Positions 26,411 to 37,462 of a stretch of DNA of 49,522 bases are shown here, piece by piece. The stretch is from Robiginitalea sediminis (GTDB taxonomy: Bacteria > Bacteroidota > Bacteroidia > Flavobacteriales > Flavobacteriaceae). The DNA lies in the NCBI RefSeq assembly GCF_002198115.1, contig NZ_NGNR01000003.1, positions 193,945 to 243,466 on the forward strand, given 5' to 3'. Position 1 is the stretch's first letter, and each line of letters starts with the position of its first letter. Both the position numbers and the translations under genes were made by a program. The notes below the pieces were generated by a model. That model made no database searches. It worked only from the letters and a program-made list of their open reading frames with translations, and had not been told where the DNA came from.

Positions 26411-28172
26411 GAAAAGAGACATGACGATCAGGACCCGGATTGCAGCAATTACGCTGGCCCTAATGGGCGTGACCGTGGGGCTTGCCCAGGACGACGATTT
26501 GGGTACGGAAACCGTTACCGTGGTGCGTTCCTATACCCCCACAGTTTCGGATGCCCGTAAGATCAATACACTGCCGGCCATCAATGATTCCATAGAAATG
26601 CGCAAGAGGCCGGTGGCCTACAGTATTTTTTCGGTGCCGGTGGCCTCTACTTTTACCCCGGCCAAAGGACAGGCTGCGGCCGTAGAACGAGCCACCCCGG
26701 AAAAACTCTACAATAGCTACGCCTCCCTGGCCCTGGGCAACTACAACAATGCCTTTGCCGACTTCTACCTGAGCCGGGATTTCGACAGGGGCGGCAAGCG
26801 GTTCGACCTGGGCCTGAACCATTTCTCCTCCCGGGGCGACATAGAAGGTACCCCTTTGGATACGGATTTCTATAACACGGAACTGGACCTGACCTTTACC
26901 CGGCAGGACCGGGACTGGAACTGGAATGTTTCTGCCGGGGCAGAGCACCGCAGGTATAACTGGTACGGACTGCCGGAGGGCCTGGTCACCCCGGAACAGG
27001 CCGCCGGTCTGGATGCGGTCCAGGATTATCTGGGGGCTGAGGTCAGCGGACGCCTGCGCGTGGAAGACGCCTATTTTCAGGAGGCCCAGGTACTCGCCCG
27101 GCATTTCAGGGATGCGGTCTCTTCTGCGGAGAACCGGCTGCAGCTTTCGGGGATGTTCTCGTTCCCGCTAACCGAGGAGTCCCTGGATGTGGGGGCCGAA
27201 CTCGATTATGTAGGGGGGCATTTCGACAATGCGGACCAGGGGCAGTTTTTCAACGGTGACGAAATCGACTACAGCTCCCTTATAGCGGGTGTTCGCCCCG
27301 GTCTGGTCATGCTTCGGGACAACCTGAAGCTACACCTCGGGGCGCGTATTATGGCCGGGCTGGACCTGGAAAACAGTGAAAGCAATTTTTACATCTATCC
27401 CGATATACGGGCTTCCTACCGGCTGCTGGATGAAACCGTGGTGGCTTTTGGCGGGGTGGAAGGCGGCCTGCAACAGCAGTCGTACTACGCCTTCAGCCGG
27501 GAAAACCCGTTTGTTTCCCCCACCTTGCAGGTGCGCCCTACAGACCGGCAGTACGAGGCCTACCTGGGCCTTAAGGGACAGCTGAGCAGTACCCTGAGTT
27601 ATTCGGTTAAGGGGAGTTACACCGCTGAGAATTTCAGGCCGTTGTATATCCTGAACCCCCAGAACCCTTCCCGTGGCGATGAGAAGGCCTACAATTACGG
27701 TAACTCCTTCCGGGTGTTTTACGACGATATCAAGACTCTCGGCCTGTTCGGCGAACTCCAGCTCACCCTCCAGCGGAACTTTACCCTGGGGGTCAATGCA
27801 TCCGTTTACGACTACGACACCGAGACCGACAACCCGGCCTGGAACCTGCCGGCCCTGGAAGCCGGCCTGACCCTGGACTACCAGATGGATTCCGGCTGGT
27901 ATATGGGCGCGAATCTCTTCTACGTGGGGGAGCGCGAGGATTTCCTTTCGGTGGCGGCACCCAACACGGCCCCCGAGGATTTCCCGGCGCAAATCATAAC
28001 CCTCGATGGGTTTTTCGATGCCAATGCCCACCTGGGCTACCGGATTAACCCCCAGCTCTCCGTCTATGCCCAGGCCAGCAACCTGGCCAACAACGACTAC
28101 CAGCGGTGGGCCCAATTCCGTGTACAGGGATTTCAGGTCCTGGCCGGGGTGAGCTATAAATTCGATTTGTAA
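26403..28172 (+). CDS. Predicted outer-membrane beta-barrel protein, partner of the TPR protein
   Basis: 589 residues from ATG 26403; an ATG at 26421 gives an equally good signal peptide (TRIAAITLALMGVTVGLAQ). After a short region with TVTVVRSYTPTVSDA, the sequence is long alternating strands with tyrosines, typical of a TonB-receptor-type barrel (FADFYLSRDFDR; FNLGLNHF-like repeats; ending F-Q-V-L-A-G-V-S-Y-K-F-D-L with a terminal hydrophobic residue). A recognisable plug or TonB box is not seen, so it may be a plugless barrel. Overlap with the TPR gene suggests a joint complex. Function unknown. Confidence 0.75.
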   Translation: MNKKRDMTIRTRIAAITLALMGVTVGLAQDDDLGTETVTVVRSYTPTVSDARKINTLPAINDSIEMRKRPVAYSIFSVPVASTFTPAKGQAAAVERATPEKLYNSYASLALGNYNNAFADFYLSRDFDRGGKRFDLGLNHFSSRGDIEGTPLDTDFYNTELDLTFTRQDRDWNWNVSAGAEHRRYNWYGLPEGLVTPEQAAGLDAVQDYLGAEVSGRLRVEDAYFQEAQVLARHFRDAVSSAENRLQLSGMFSFPLTEESLDVGAELDYVGGHFDNADQGQFFNGDEIDYSSLIAGVRPGLVMLRDNLKLHLGARIMAGLDLENSESNFYIYPDIRASYRLLDETVVAFGGVEGGLQQQSYYAFSRENPFVSPTLQVRPTDRQYEAYLGLKGQLSSTLSYSVKGSYTAENFRPLYILNPQNPSRGDEKAYNYGNSFRVFYDDIKTLGLFGELQLTLQRNFTLGVNASVYDYDTETDNPAWNLPALEAGLTLDYQMDSGWYMGANLFYVGEREDFLSVAAPNTAPEDFPAQIITLDGFFDANAHLGYRINPQLSVYAQASNLANNDYQRWAQFRVQGFQVLAGVSYKFDL

Positions 28173-28203
28173 GGCGGGGAGGGTTCCCTGGTCGTATAAG
28201 GGT

Positions 28204-28238
28204 CCCCCTTGGCCGAAAAACGGCCGTCCTCAAGGGGG
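28204..28238. repeat. Strong intergenic two-part hairpin
   Basis: CCCCCTTG (28204-28211) pairs with CAAGGGGG (28231-28238), enclosing a GGCCG-AAAAA-CGGCC hairpin. There is no T run on either side, so it is not a classical terminator. It lies between the barrel gene and the cytochrome lipoprotein gene, just before a -7-like TACCTTTA at 28246. Confidence 0.7.
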
Positions 28239-28316
28239 AAAGATGTACCTTTATCCTACAACAACCTTTTTGTTTTGGTACGACCTAACCCCTCAGCAAA
28301 CCGCCTGGTTCCCGGG

Positions 28317-29921
28317 ATGGGATTCCGGGTTTTCATCCACGCCATCGCTGTGGCAGTTCTTTCAGCCGCTTGCAGTTCGGAACGCGCCGAACCTGTTGGC
28401 GAGCCGGATACAGATGGCGATGGCCTTTCTGACCTTCTGGAAACTTCCCGCGGCTCGGACCCGCGAAATCCATGCGATCCGCCACAGCCCGCGGGGTACA
28501 CAGGTTACGATGCAAACAGTACATTTTGGTCGGCCGCCGACTGCGATGTGGATGGCCTTTCGAACGGTGCTGAGTTGGAGGGTGGCTCCAACCCCTATCA
28601 GAATGAGGCCCTGGATTCCGACGGGGACGGCATCCCGGACCTGGAGGAAGCGGCTGCTGGTTCGGATCCTGAAGACCCGTGTAGCCCGGCCCATGAACCC
28701 GGGTATGTGGGCTTCGACCCTGAAAACCCGGCCTGGGCCGCTGCAGATTGCGATGCTGATGGATTTTCCAACGGGGAGGAGTGGGAAGACGGGACCAATC
28801 CGTACGAGGTGGAAACCCTGGATACCGATGGGGACGGGATTACCGACCGGGATGAAACGGTGGGCGGCACCGACCCCTCTAACCCCTGCGACCCTGTGCA
28901 GACTTCCGGATACGAGGGCTTCGACCCCGGGAATCCTGCCTGGGGTGCTGCGGATTGCGATGCGGACGGGCTGTCTAATGCGGCGGAACTCACCGATGGC
29001 CTCGATCCGTATACAGACGAGCGGGTTTTTGCCAGTACCGAATGGCAGCCACTGCTTTCGCAAATGGGTATCTTCAAGGCTCCCTTAAGTGACCTTGCCC
29101 TGGAACGCACAGCATACGCCTATGCGCTTACCACCCCGCTTTTTACAGATTATTCCCGGAAACTGAGGACTATTTCCCTGCCCAAAGACGGGCAGATGGC
29201 CCTAATGGGCGATGGGTTGCTGGAATTCCCGGAAGGCACCGTCATCACCAAGACCTTTTTCTACTTCCAGGATGAGCGAAACCCCGGCCTCGGCAAGCGC
29301 ATCATCGAAACCCGGGTCCTGCTCCTGAAGAACGGGGTTTGGGAAGTGGGCAACTACCTCTGGGACGAAAACCAGGCCGATGCGGTCCTGGACCCCAACC
29401 GCCATGTGCTCAATGTGGAGTGGACAGACCTCCAGGGGCAGGTCCGGTCTGCCGGCTATGTGGTACCCAATACCAATAATTGCATCATGTGCCACAGCAA
29501 CTACGGCAGCAACCGCCCCATCGGCCCCAAGGCCCGTGCCCTGCGCCCTGAGGAAGGGGGAGGCAATTTGCTCCAGGCTTGGATCGATGCCGGGGTTCTG
29601 ACTGAAAACGTACCCCTTTCTGCTATAACCCCGCTGCCGGACTGGTCCGACCCTGCCCTGGGCCTGGAGCCGAGGGCAAGGGCGTATATGGACATGAATT
29701 GCGCCCATTGCCACCAGCCCGGGAGTAATAATTATTTTGGCATGTTGGACCTGCGTTACGAGACCTCATTGTCCGCTTCGCAGATCGAATTCTATGCCTT
29801 TGCCATTACCGACAGGATACAATCCCCGATTTCAAGCATTAAGATGCCCCTGATCGGGACCAGTATTCCCCACGAAGAGGGCATAGATTTAATTAACGCC
29901 TATATCGATACCCTCCAGTAG
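28317..29921 (+). CDS. Lipoprotein fusing Ca-binding type 3 repeats to an SO2930/HNE_0200-type diheme cytochrome
   Basis: 534 residues from the ATG at 28317, giving a lipobox (LSAAC, Cys19); the frame is open to 28209 but without signal character. Residues 31-235 hold three units of about 69 residues, each D-T-D-G-D-G-(L/I)-x-D, then G-S-D-P-x-x-P-C-x-P, then G-Y-x-G-x-D, then A-A-D-C-D-x-D-G-x-S-N-G, with calcium-type Asp ladders and conserved Cys. From about 240 the sequence matches the HNE_0200 / SO2930 family (PLFTDYSRKLRTISLP). Two c-type heme sites are visible: C-I-M-C-H at 389-393 and C-A-H-C-H at 462-466. It should be an outer-membrane, surface or periplasmic redox lipoprotein. The OmpA-family gene follows by 25 bp. 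Confidence 0.85.
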   Translation: MGFRVFIHAIAVAVLSAACSSERAEPVGEPDTDGDGLSDLLETSRGSDPRNPCDPPQPAGYTGYDANSTFWSAADCDVDGLSNGAELEGGSNPYQNEALDSDGDGIPDLEEAAAGSDPEDPCSPAHEPGYVGFDPENPAWAAADCDADGFSNGEEWEDGTNPYEVETLDTDGDGITDRDETVGGTDPSNPCDPVQTSGYEGFDPGNPAWGAADCDADGLSNAAELTDGLDPYTDERVFASTEWQPLLSQMGIFKAPLSDLALERTAYAYALTTPLFTDYSRKLRTISLPKDGQMALMGDGLLEFPEGTVITKTFFYFQDERNPGLGKRIIETRVLLLKNGVWEVGNYLWDENQADAVLDPNRHVLNVEWTDLQGQVRSAGYVVPNTNNCIMCHSNYGSNRPIGPKARALRPEEGGGNLLQAWIDAGVLTENVPLSAITPLPDWSDPALGLEPRARAYMDMNCAHCHQPGSNNYFGMLDLRYETSLSASQIEFYAFAITDRIQSPISSIKMPLIGTSIPHEEGIDLINAYIDTLQ

Positions 29922-29946
29922 GAAATCGGACCGAAAGAGGCCCTGC

Positions 29947-31047
29947 GTGAAGCTGCAATGGATATATCTGGCCCTGGCCCTGTCCGCCTCCGCCGCGGGT
30001 AACGGGCAAAACCTCATCCCCAACCCGGGGTTCGAGGAGCATGCCCGGTGTCCTGCCGCCATGGGAAACCTCAGTGAAGACCTCCCCGGGTGGAAGGCAC
30101 CAACGGCAGGGTCCACCGATTATTTCCACGCCTGCAGTACGGTCATGGCAGTCCCCGGGAACTTCAACGGGAGCCAGCCCCCGGCAGAAGGACAAGCTTA
30201 TGCCGGCATGTATTTTTTTGCCCCCGGCGACTACCGGGAATACCTGCAGGTAGGCCTGACCGAGCCCCTTGCCCCGGAGGTTACCTATGTGCTGTCCTTC
30301 CGGATAAGCCTGGCTGAAAACTCGGATTATGCCCTCAGTGAGGTGGGGGCTCTCTTCAGTACCCATCCCGTATCAGCTCCCACAAAGAAGGTCCTGGGGC
30401 GGAAATACTGGCATGCGGCCAAAGGTGCCCGAGCCTTTCTGGAAACCATCCCATCCGGAGGGTTTTATTCAGACACGGGAAACTGGATGGGCCTTACCCT
30501 GGAATACAAGGCCAGGGGAGGGGAGCGCTACCTGACCGTGGGCAATTTCAAACCGAATGCCCGGACCAGGAAGCAACGGACCCCGGGGGGGAGCAACAAA
30601 GGTGCCTACTACTACCTGGATGCGTTCAGCCTGATGGACCCCAATGCACCGGCTCCGATTAAAGGGGAAGAGAAAACCTTTCCCATAGGGGAGATGCAGG
30701 TTTTGCCGGGCTTGTTGTTCCATTTCGATACGGCGGATTTACGCCCGGAGGGAAAGGAATTGCTGGACGGGCTTTACTTTCAGATGCAGCGGGATACCGC
30801 TTTGCAGGTAGCGCTCTATGGGCATACGGACCGCCTGGGCAGCCCGGCCTACAACCTGGCCTTATCGGAAGCCCGGTGTAGATCGGTGGCGGCCTACCTG
30901 ACAGGGAAGGGATTGGCATCCCGGAGGATCCGATGGGAGGGGCTCGGCGCCGCCCGCCCGGTAGCAGGCAATGATACCCCCGAGGGCAGGACCCGGAACC
31001 GGAGGGTAGAGTTTCGCCTGTATTACGCCCTTTCCCGGGAGGAGTAA
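29947..31047 (+). CDS. OmpA-family outer-membrane protein
   Basis: 366 residues from a GTG start at 29947; no in-frame ATG gives a better N-terminus. A signal peptide (LALALSASAAGNGQ) is followed by a beta-rich N-terminal domain beginning N-L-I-P-N-P-G-F-E-E, a sandwich fold common in Bacteroidota. The OmpA peptidoglycan-binding domain fills about 255-366 (LLFHFDTADLRPEG; YGHTDRLG; YNLALSEARCRSV; RTRNRRVEF). It should tether the outer membrane to peptidoglycan. It probably shares a transcript with the cytochrome gene. Confidence 0.88.
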   Translation: MKLQWIYLALALSASAAGNGQNLIPNPGFEEHARCPAAMGNLSEDLPGWKAPTAGSTDYFHACSTVMAVPGNFNGSQPPAEGQAYAGMYFFAPGDYREYLQVGLTEPLAPEVTYVLSFRISLAENSDYALSEVGALFSTHPVSAPTKKVLGRKYWHAAKGARAFLETIPSGGFYSDTGNWMGLTLEYKARGGERYLTVGNFKPNARTRKQRTPGGSNKGAYYYLDAFSLMDPNAPAPIKGEEKTFPIGEMQVLPGLLFHFDTADLRPEGKELLDGLYFQMQRDTALQVALYGHTDRLGSPAYNLALSEARCRSVAAYLTGKGLASRRIRWEGLGAARPVAGNDTPEGRTRNRRVEFRLYYALSREE

Positions 31048-31107
31048 CCCGGGCGATTCCCTATATTTACCTTTCGCATGAGGTAAGTGCCTAAACCAGG
31101 AGAACAC

Positions 31108-32736
31108 ATGATCAGAAGACTTTCAGCCCTAGTTACCCTTTTTGCCATAGCGGCGTGCGCCCCTGAAAAGGAGGCTGCAGACCTGGTGGTATTCAACGCC
31201 ACCGTTCATACGGTAGACGCCAATAACCCCATAGCCGAGGCCTTCGCGGTCCGGGATGGCCGTTTCTTAAAAGCCGGTACTACCGCCGAAATCCTGGAAG
31301 CGTATAAAGGGGCAGCGCAGCTGGATGCCGGGGGGCAGGTCATTGTCCCGGGACTCATAGACGCGCATTGCCACTTCTATGGGCTGGGCCTGAATGAGGA
31401 AGCCGTAGACCTGGTGGGGACCGGCAGTTTTGAGGAAGTCCTTGAAAAAGTCGTTGCCTTTTCCCGTGAAAATCCGTCCACCCACATCTATGGCCGGGGG
31501 TGGGACCAGAATGACTGGGAGGTAAAAGAGTTTCCGGATAAAACAGAACTGGACAGGTTGTTCCCGGAGACCCCTGTGGCCCTGGAGCGCGTGGACGGGC
31601 ATGCCTTGCTGGTAAACCAAAAAGCCCTGGATATGGGGGGCATTACAGCCGAAACCCGCGTCCCGGGCGGTGAGGTCGTCCTGAAGGATGGGGAACCCTC
31701 CGGCGTCCTGGTAGACAGCCCCATGGACCTGGTCATGTCCCGCTGGCCCGGGCCCAGCCGCGACCAACAGATCCGCGCCCTGAAGCGGGCCGAGGAGATC
31801 TGTTTCTCCCACGGGCTTACCACAGTAAACGATGCAGGCCTCAGCCCGGATGTTATCGGGCTGATAGACAGCCTGCAGCAATCCGGGGACCTGGTGATCC
31901 GCGTTTATGCCATGGTCAGCAATACCCCGGAAAATCTCGATGTCTTCCTGGACCGGGGCATCCTGAAAACCGACCGCTTAACGGTGCGCTCGGTAAAAGT
32001 CTATGCCGATGGCGCCCTTGGTTCCCGCGGGGCGGCACTTAAGGCACCCTACTCGGACAAGCCCGGGCATTTCGGGGCCATGATTACCCCGGCGGACCAG
32101 CTCGAGTCCCTGGCCACCCGCATTGCCGCTGCGGGCTTTCAGATGAACACCCACGCCATTGGGGACTCGGCCAATGTAGCCGTCCTCAGGGCTTATCGCA
32201 AGGCCCTCACGGGCGTGGAGGACCCCAGGTGGAAGGTGGAACACGCCCAGATCCTCGATACCGCGGACCTGGCTTACTTCGGCCCCAAGGTGCTGCCTTC
32301 CGTGCAGCCTACCCACGCCACCAGCGACATGTACTGGGCCGAGGACCGCCTGGGGGCAGACCGTATGCCCGGGGCCTATGCCTTTGCCAAGCTCCTGAAG
32401 GCTTCCGGGATGGTGGCCCTGGGGACGGATTTCCCGGTAGAGCAGGTTAACCCCATGCTCACCTTCTATGCCGCGGTGGCCCGCAAGGACAACGCCGGTT
32501 ACCCGGAAGGCGGGTTCCAGATAGAGGATGCCCTTTCCCGGGAAGATGCCCTGAAGGGGATGACCCTCTGGGCTGCCTACTCCAATTTTGAAGAAGGGGA
32601 AAAAGGAAGTATCGCCCCTGGCAAATGGGCCGATTTTACCCTGTTGGACGCCGATCCGATGGCGGTCCCGGAAGAGCGCCTTAAAGACATCCGTATAAAC
32701 GGTACCTGGGTGGCCGGCAACCGGGTTTTCGAATAA
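31108..32736 (+). CDS. Lipoprotein amidohydrolase (YtcJ-like, Amidohydro_3)
   Basis: 542 residues from the ATG at 31108, giving a lipobox (FAIAAC, Cys17); a GTG at 31087 adds only 7 residues. Metal-site motifs: I-D-A-H-C-H near 80-85, N-T-H-A-I-G-D near 352, V-E-H-A-Q near 380, and G-T-D-F-P near 441. The family hydrolyses amides or cyclic ureas and includes YtcJ; the substrate is unknown. Surface or periplasmic location by its lipid anchor. A -7-like TATATTTA/TACCTTTC pair is at 31062-31075. Confidence 0.88.
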   Translation: MIRRLSALVTLFAIAACAPEKEAADLVVFNATVHTVDANNPIAEAFAVRDGRFLKAGTTAEILEAYKGAAQLDAGGQVIVPGLIDAHCHFYGLGLNEEAVDLVGTGSFEEVLEKVVAFSRENPSTHIYGRGWDQNDWEVKEFPDKTELDRLFPETPVALERVDGHALLVNQKALDMGGITAETRVPGGEVVLKDGEPSGVLVDSPMDLVMSRWPGPSRDQQIRALKRAEEICFSHGLTTVNDAGLSPDVIGLIDSLQQSGDLVIRVYAMVSNTPENLDVFLDRGILKTDRLTVRSVKVYADGALGSRGAALKAPYSDKPGHFGAMITPADQLESLATRIAAAGFQMNTHAIGDSANVAVLRAYRKALTGVEDPRWKVEHAQILDTADLAYFGPKVLPSVQPTHATSDMYWAEDRLGADRMPGAYAFAKLLKASGMVALGTDFPVEQVNPMLTFYAAVARKDNAGYPEGGFQIEDALSREDALKGMTLWAAYSNFEEGEKGSIAPGKWADFTLLDADPMAVPEERLKDIRINGTWVAGNRVFE

Positions 32737-32739
32737 AAA

Positions 32740-32761
32740 AAGCCGGGGGAAACCCCGGCTT
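32740..32761. terminator. Bidirectional terminator between amidohydrolase and DUF2911 genes
   Basis: AAGCCGGGG pairs with CCCCGGCTT around GAAA. Seven A precede it, so the minus strand (DUF2911 gene) has a full T run; the plus strand has a weaker tail. Confidence 0.85.
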
Positions 32762-32786
32762 ACTTCGCTTTGCGAAATGTATGGTC

Positions 32787-33320
32787 TTACATGGTAATGG
32801 GCACGGCTACGCGGGTTTTATCCCACCCCATAACCATATGTACCCCACCTTCTACTTCCTTAAAGGCGATGGAAAACGGTTCCAGGGAGTCCTCTCCCAT
32901 ACCTGCGGCTACGGTTACCCGTGCCAGGTCTGCGCCCTGGTCATAGCTGTAGGCACCCCACTGGTTCAGGCTTTTGTTCAGGATTACGGTCCACTCCTTT
33001 TCTCCGGGAATGGAGAACAGGGAATAGGTGCCTGCCGGGATATCGGTACCGCCGAAATTCACATCCTTGTAAAAAGTAATTTCGGTGGACTCGTTGGCCC
33101 CGGTCCGCCAGATCTTGCCATTAGGGGCAAGGGTAGCGATAGAACGCCCCTTTAGCTGGGGGCGGCTGTAGATGACACGGACCACTTTTTCAGGGGCTCT
33201 GCCCGGATACAGGGCCATGTCCATAGGGCTCTTGTCGAGGCCGCTGAATTCCTGGGCACTCAGGGAAACGGTTGATGCCATGGCAATGGCCATGACGGCT
33301 AATCGGATTGTATTTTTCAT
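32787..33320 (-). CDS. DUF2911 domain protein, exported
   Basis: 177 residues with a signal peptide (MAIAMASTVSLSAQ). The body matches DUF2911: S-P-M-D-M-A-L-Y-P, then V-I-Y-S-R-P-x-L-K-G-R, then I-W-R-T-G-A-N-E-S-T-E-I-T-F, then G-T-Y-S-L-F-S-I-P. The family is common in Bacteroidota, small, beta-rich, and without proven function. Monocistronic; about 210 bp of AT-rich DNA separate it from asnB. Confidence 0.88.
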   Translation of the reverse strand: MKNTIRLAVMAIAMASTVSLSAQEFSGLDKSPMDMALYPGRAPEKVVRVIYSRPQLKGRSIATLAPNGKIWRTGANESTEITFYKDVNFGGTDIPAGTYSLFSIPGEKEWTVILNKSLNQWGAYSYDQGADLARVTVAAGMGEDSLEPFSIAFKEVEGGVHMVMGWDKTRVAVPITM

Positions 33321-33548
33321 CGATGCTGGTTTAGAGGCCTAAAACTAATGCCTTTTTGGGAAGCCCGATTTTAAAAGGGCGTTAAAATTTACCGGCTTAC
33401 ATTTTTCACGATGGTATTCCTTTACCAAATGGAATAAGAACGATATAATACAAAAGGAAGAATTATTATTAAAATATGTAATCAAAAAAGCTGTTAATGT
33501 TTAAAATAAGGATTATTAAATTCATATTTGCCTTATAAATACTACAAT

Positions 33549-35219
33549 ATGTGTGGAATAGTTTGTGCTTTCGATCTGAAGCAACCGGCAGAAACCTTGA
33601 GACCTCAAATACTGGAGATGTCGCGGCGCGTACGGCACCGTGGTCCGGACTGGAGCGGGGTGCACGCTACCGATAAGGCCATCCTCGCCCACGAGCGGCT
33701 GGCTATTGTAGATCCCGCTTCCGGGAGGCAGCCCCTGCTTAGTCCGGACGGCCAGCTGGTTTTGGCGGCCAACGGGGAAATCTACAACCACAGGGAGCTG
33801 CGCCAACGCTATAAGGATACCTATGCCTTCCGCACGGCTTCCGACTGCGAAGTGATCCTGCCGCTTTATCGCGAAAAAGGTGCGGCTTTCCTGGACGATC
33901 TCAATGGAATTTTTGCCTTTGCCATTTACGATAGCGAGGCTGACCGCTACCTGATTGCCCGCGACCATATGGGTATTATCCCGCTTTATATCGGGTGGGA
34001 CCAGCACGGGACGTTTTACGTCGCCTCGGAACTCAAGGCCCTTGAAGGCACTTGCACGAAAATTGAGCTTTTCCCTCCCGGTCATTACCTCTCCAGCGAG
34101 GAAGACGGCTTCCAAAAGTGGTATGCGCGGGACTGGCAATCCTACGAAGCGGTGAAGGAGAACTCCACAGATATAGACGAATTGCGCCAGGCCCTGGAGG
34201 ATGCGGTCCACCGGCAGCTGATGTCCGATGTACCCTATGGGGTCCTGCTATCCGGCGGGCTGGATTCCTCCATAACCTCTGCAGTAGCCAAGCGCTTTGC
34301 CGCAAAGCGGGTGGAAAGCGACGATGCGGATGAGGCCTGGTGGCCCCAGCTCCATTCCTTCTCCGTAGGCCTGGAAGGGTCTCCGGACCTCGCGGCAGCA
34401 CGGAAGGTGGCCGACCATATCGGGACGGTCCACCATGAAATCAAGTTCACCATCCAGGAAGGATTGGACGCCATCCGCGACGTGATCTACCACCTGGAAA
34501 CTTACGACATTACGACGGTGCGGGCTTCCACCCCCATGTACCTGATGGCCCGGGTGATTAAGTCCATGGGCATCAAGATGGTGCTGTCGGGAGAAGGGGC
34601 AGATGAGCTATTCGGGGGGTACCTGTATTTCCACAAGGCCCCCAGCCCTAAGGATTTTCACGAAGAAACCGTCCGCAAGCTGGACAAGCTCCACATGTAC
34701 GACTGCCTGCGCGCCAATAAATCCCTTGCTGCCTGGGGGATTGAGGGCCGGGTCCCCTTCCTGGACAAGGAGTTTATGGATGTGGCCATGCGCCTGAACC
34801 CCAGCGACAAGATGATCACCCAGGGCCGGATGGAGAAATGGGTCCTGCGTAAAGCCTTTGAGGAGTACCTCCCGGAAAGCGTAGCCTGGCGCCAGAAGGA
34901 GCAGTTCTCGGACGGGGTGGGATACAGCTGGATCGATACCCTGAAAGAAGTGGTAGCCCGGGAGGTGACCGACGAGCAACTCGAAAATGCCCGCTTCCGA
35001 TTCCCCCTCCAAACGCCCACCAGCAAGGAGGAGTACTACTACCGGAGCATTTTTGAATCCCACTTCCCAAGCGATGCCGCTGCCCTGAGCGTTCCCCAGG
35101 AGCCCTCCGTGGCCTGCAGTACCAAAATAGCCCTGGAATGGGACGAGGCCTTCCGCAATATGAACGACCCGTCCGGGCGGGCTGTGGCCCGTGTCCATGC
35201 GGATGCCTATGTAAAGTAA
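33549..35219 (+). CDS. asnB: Asparagine synthase B (glutamine-hydrolysing)
   Basis: 556 residues. The start at 33549 makes Cys2 the N-terminal nucleophile of the glutaminase domain (M-C-G-I-V). The PPi-loop S-G-G-L-D-S-S at 235-241 marks the ATP-binding synthetase domain. Ends near residue 556 as in E. coli AsnB. It makes asparagine from aspartate, glutamine and ATP. The 200 bp upstream (33360-33548) are AT-rich with CATATTTG, one base off a -7 box, at 33522. Confidence 0.95.
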   Translation: MCGIVCAFDLKQPAETLRPQILEMSRRVRHRGPDWSGVHATDKAILAHERLAIVDPASGRQPLLSPDGQLVLAANGEIYNHRELRQRYKDTYAFRTASDCEVILPLYREKGAAFLDDLNGIFAFAIYDSEADRYLIARDHMGIIPLYIGWDQHGTFYVASELKALEGTCTKIELFPPGHYLSSEEDGFQKWYARDWQSYEAVKENSTDIDELRQALEDAVHRQLMSDVPYGVLLSGGLDSSITSAVAKRFAAKRVESDDADEAWWPQLHSFSVGLEGSPDLAAARKVADHIGTVHHEIKFTIQEGLDAIRDVIYHLETYDITTVRASTPMYLMARVIKSMGIKMVLSGEGADELFGGYLYFHKAPSPKDFHEETVRKLDKLHMYDCLRANKSLAAWGIEGRVPFLDKEFMDVAMRLNPSDKMITQGRMEKWVLRKAFEEYLPESVAWRQKEQFSDGVGYSWIDTLKEVVAREVTDEQLENARFRFPLQTPTSKEEYYYRSIFESHFPSDAAALSVPQEPSVACSTKIALEWDEAFRNMNDPSGRAVARVHADAYVK

Positions 35220-35283
35220 CAAGGGAAGCCTTTCCGGCCCCGAAATGCCGGGGAGGCCGTTTTGTTGGATTAGTCAGAGAAAG

Positions 35284-35305
35284 GCACCGGTTTCCGGTGC
35301 TTTTC
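35284..35305 (+). terminator. Terminator after asnB
   Basis: GCACCGG pairs with CCGGTGC around TTT and is followed by four T. A weaker hairpin (CGGCC/GGCCG) with TTTT lies 25 bp before it at 35235-35263. Confidence 0.7.
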
Positions 35306-35398
35306 GCATTCAGGAGGAGGGTCTTTTTTCCACAAATTTTGTTGATAACTTCGAGGGGCCTAAACCTCCCGAAAGGGCCTGTTTGAAGGGGTATTTCC

Positions 35399-35406
35399 TA
35401 TATTTG
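35399..35406 (+). promoter_or_regulatory. Predicted gyrB promoter -7 box (TATATTTG)
   Basis: Perfect TAnnTTTG, 40 bases before the gyrB start. A TTTG at 35382 is too close to be its usual -33 partner. Confidence 0.6.
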
Positions 35407-35428
35407 TGGGATTGCAAAATTGCACTGA

Positions 35429-37390
<1,962 letters not shown>

Positions 37391-37413
37391 GAAAAGCGCT
37401 TTCACAACAAAAA

Positions 37414-37439
37414 CCCCGGCCGGCAGGTCGGGGTTTTTT
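37414..37439 (+). terminator. Terminator after gyrB
   Basis: CCCCGGCC pairs with GGTCGGGG (one G-U) around GGCA, followed by six T. Confidence 0.9.
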
Positions 37440-37462
37440 AGTTTAGTGTAAAATTCTTACAA

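Noticed and set aside
33360-33548. AT-rich gap before asnB as a mobile-element scar
   Set aside because: No repeats, ends or coding fragments are visible; it is more likely a promoter region.
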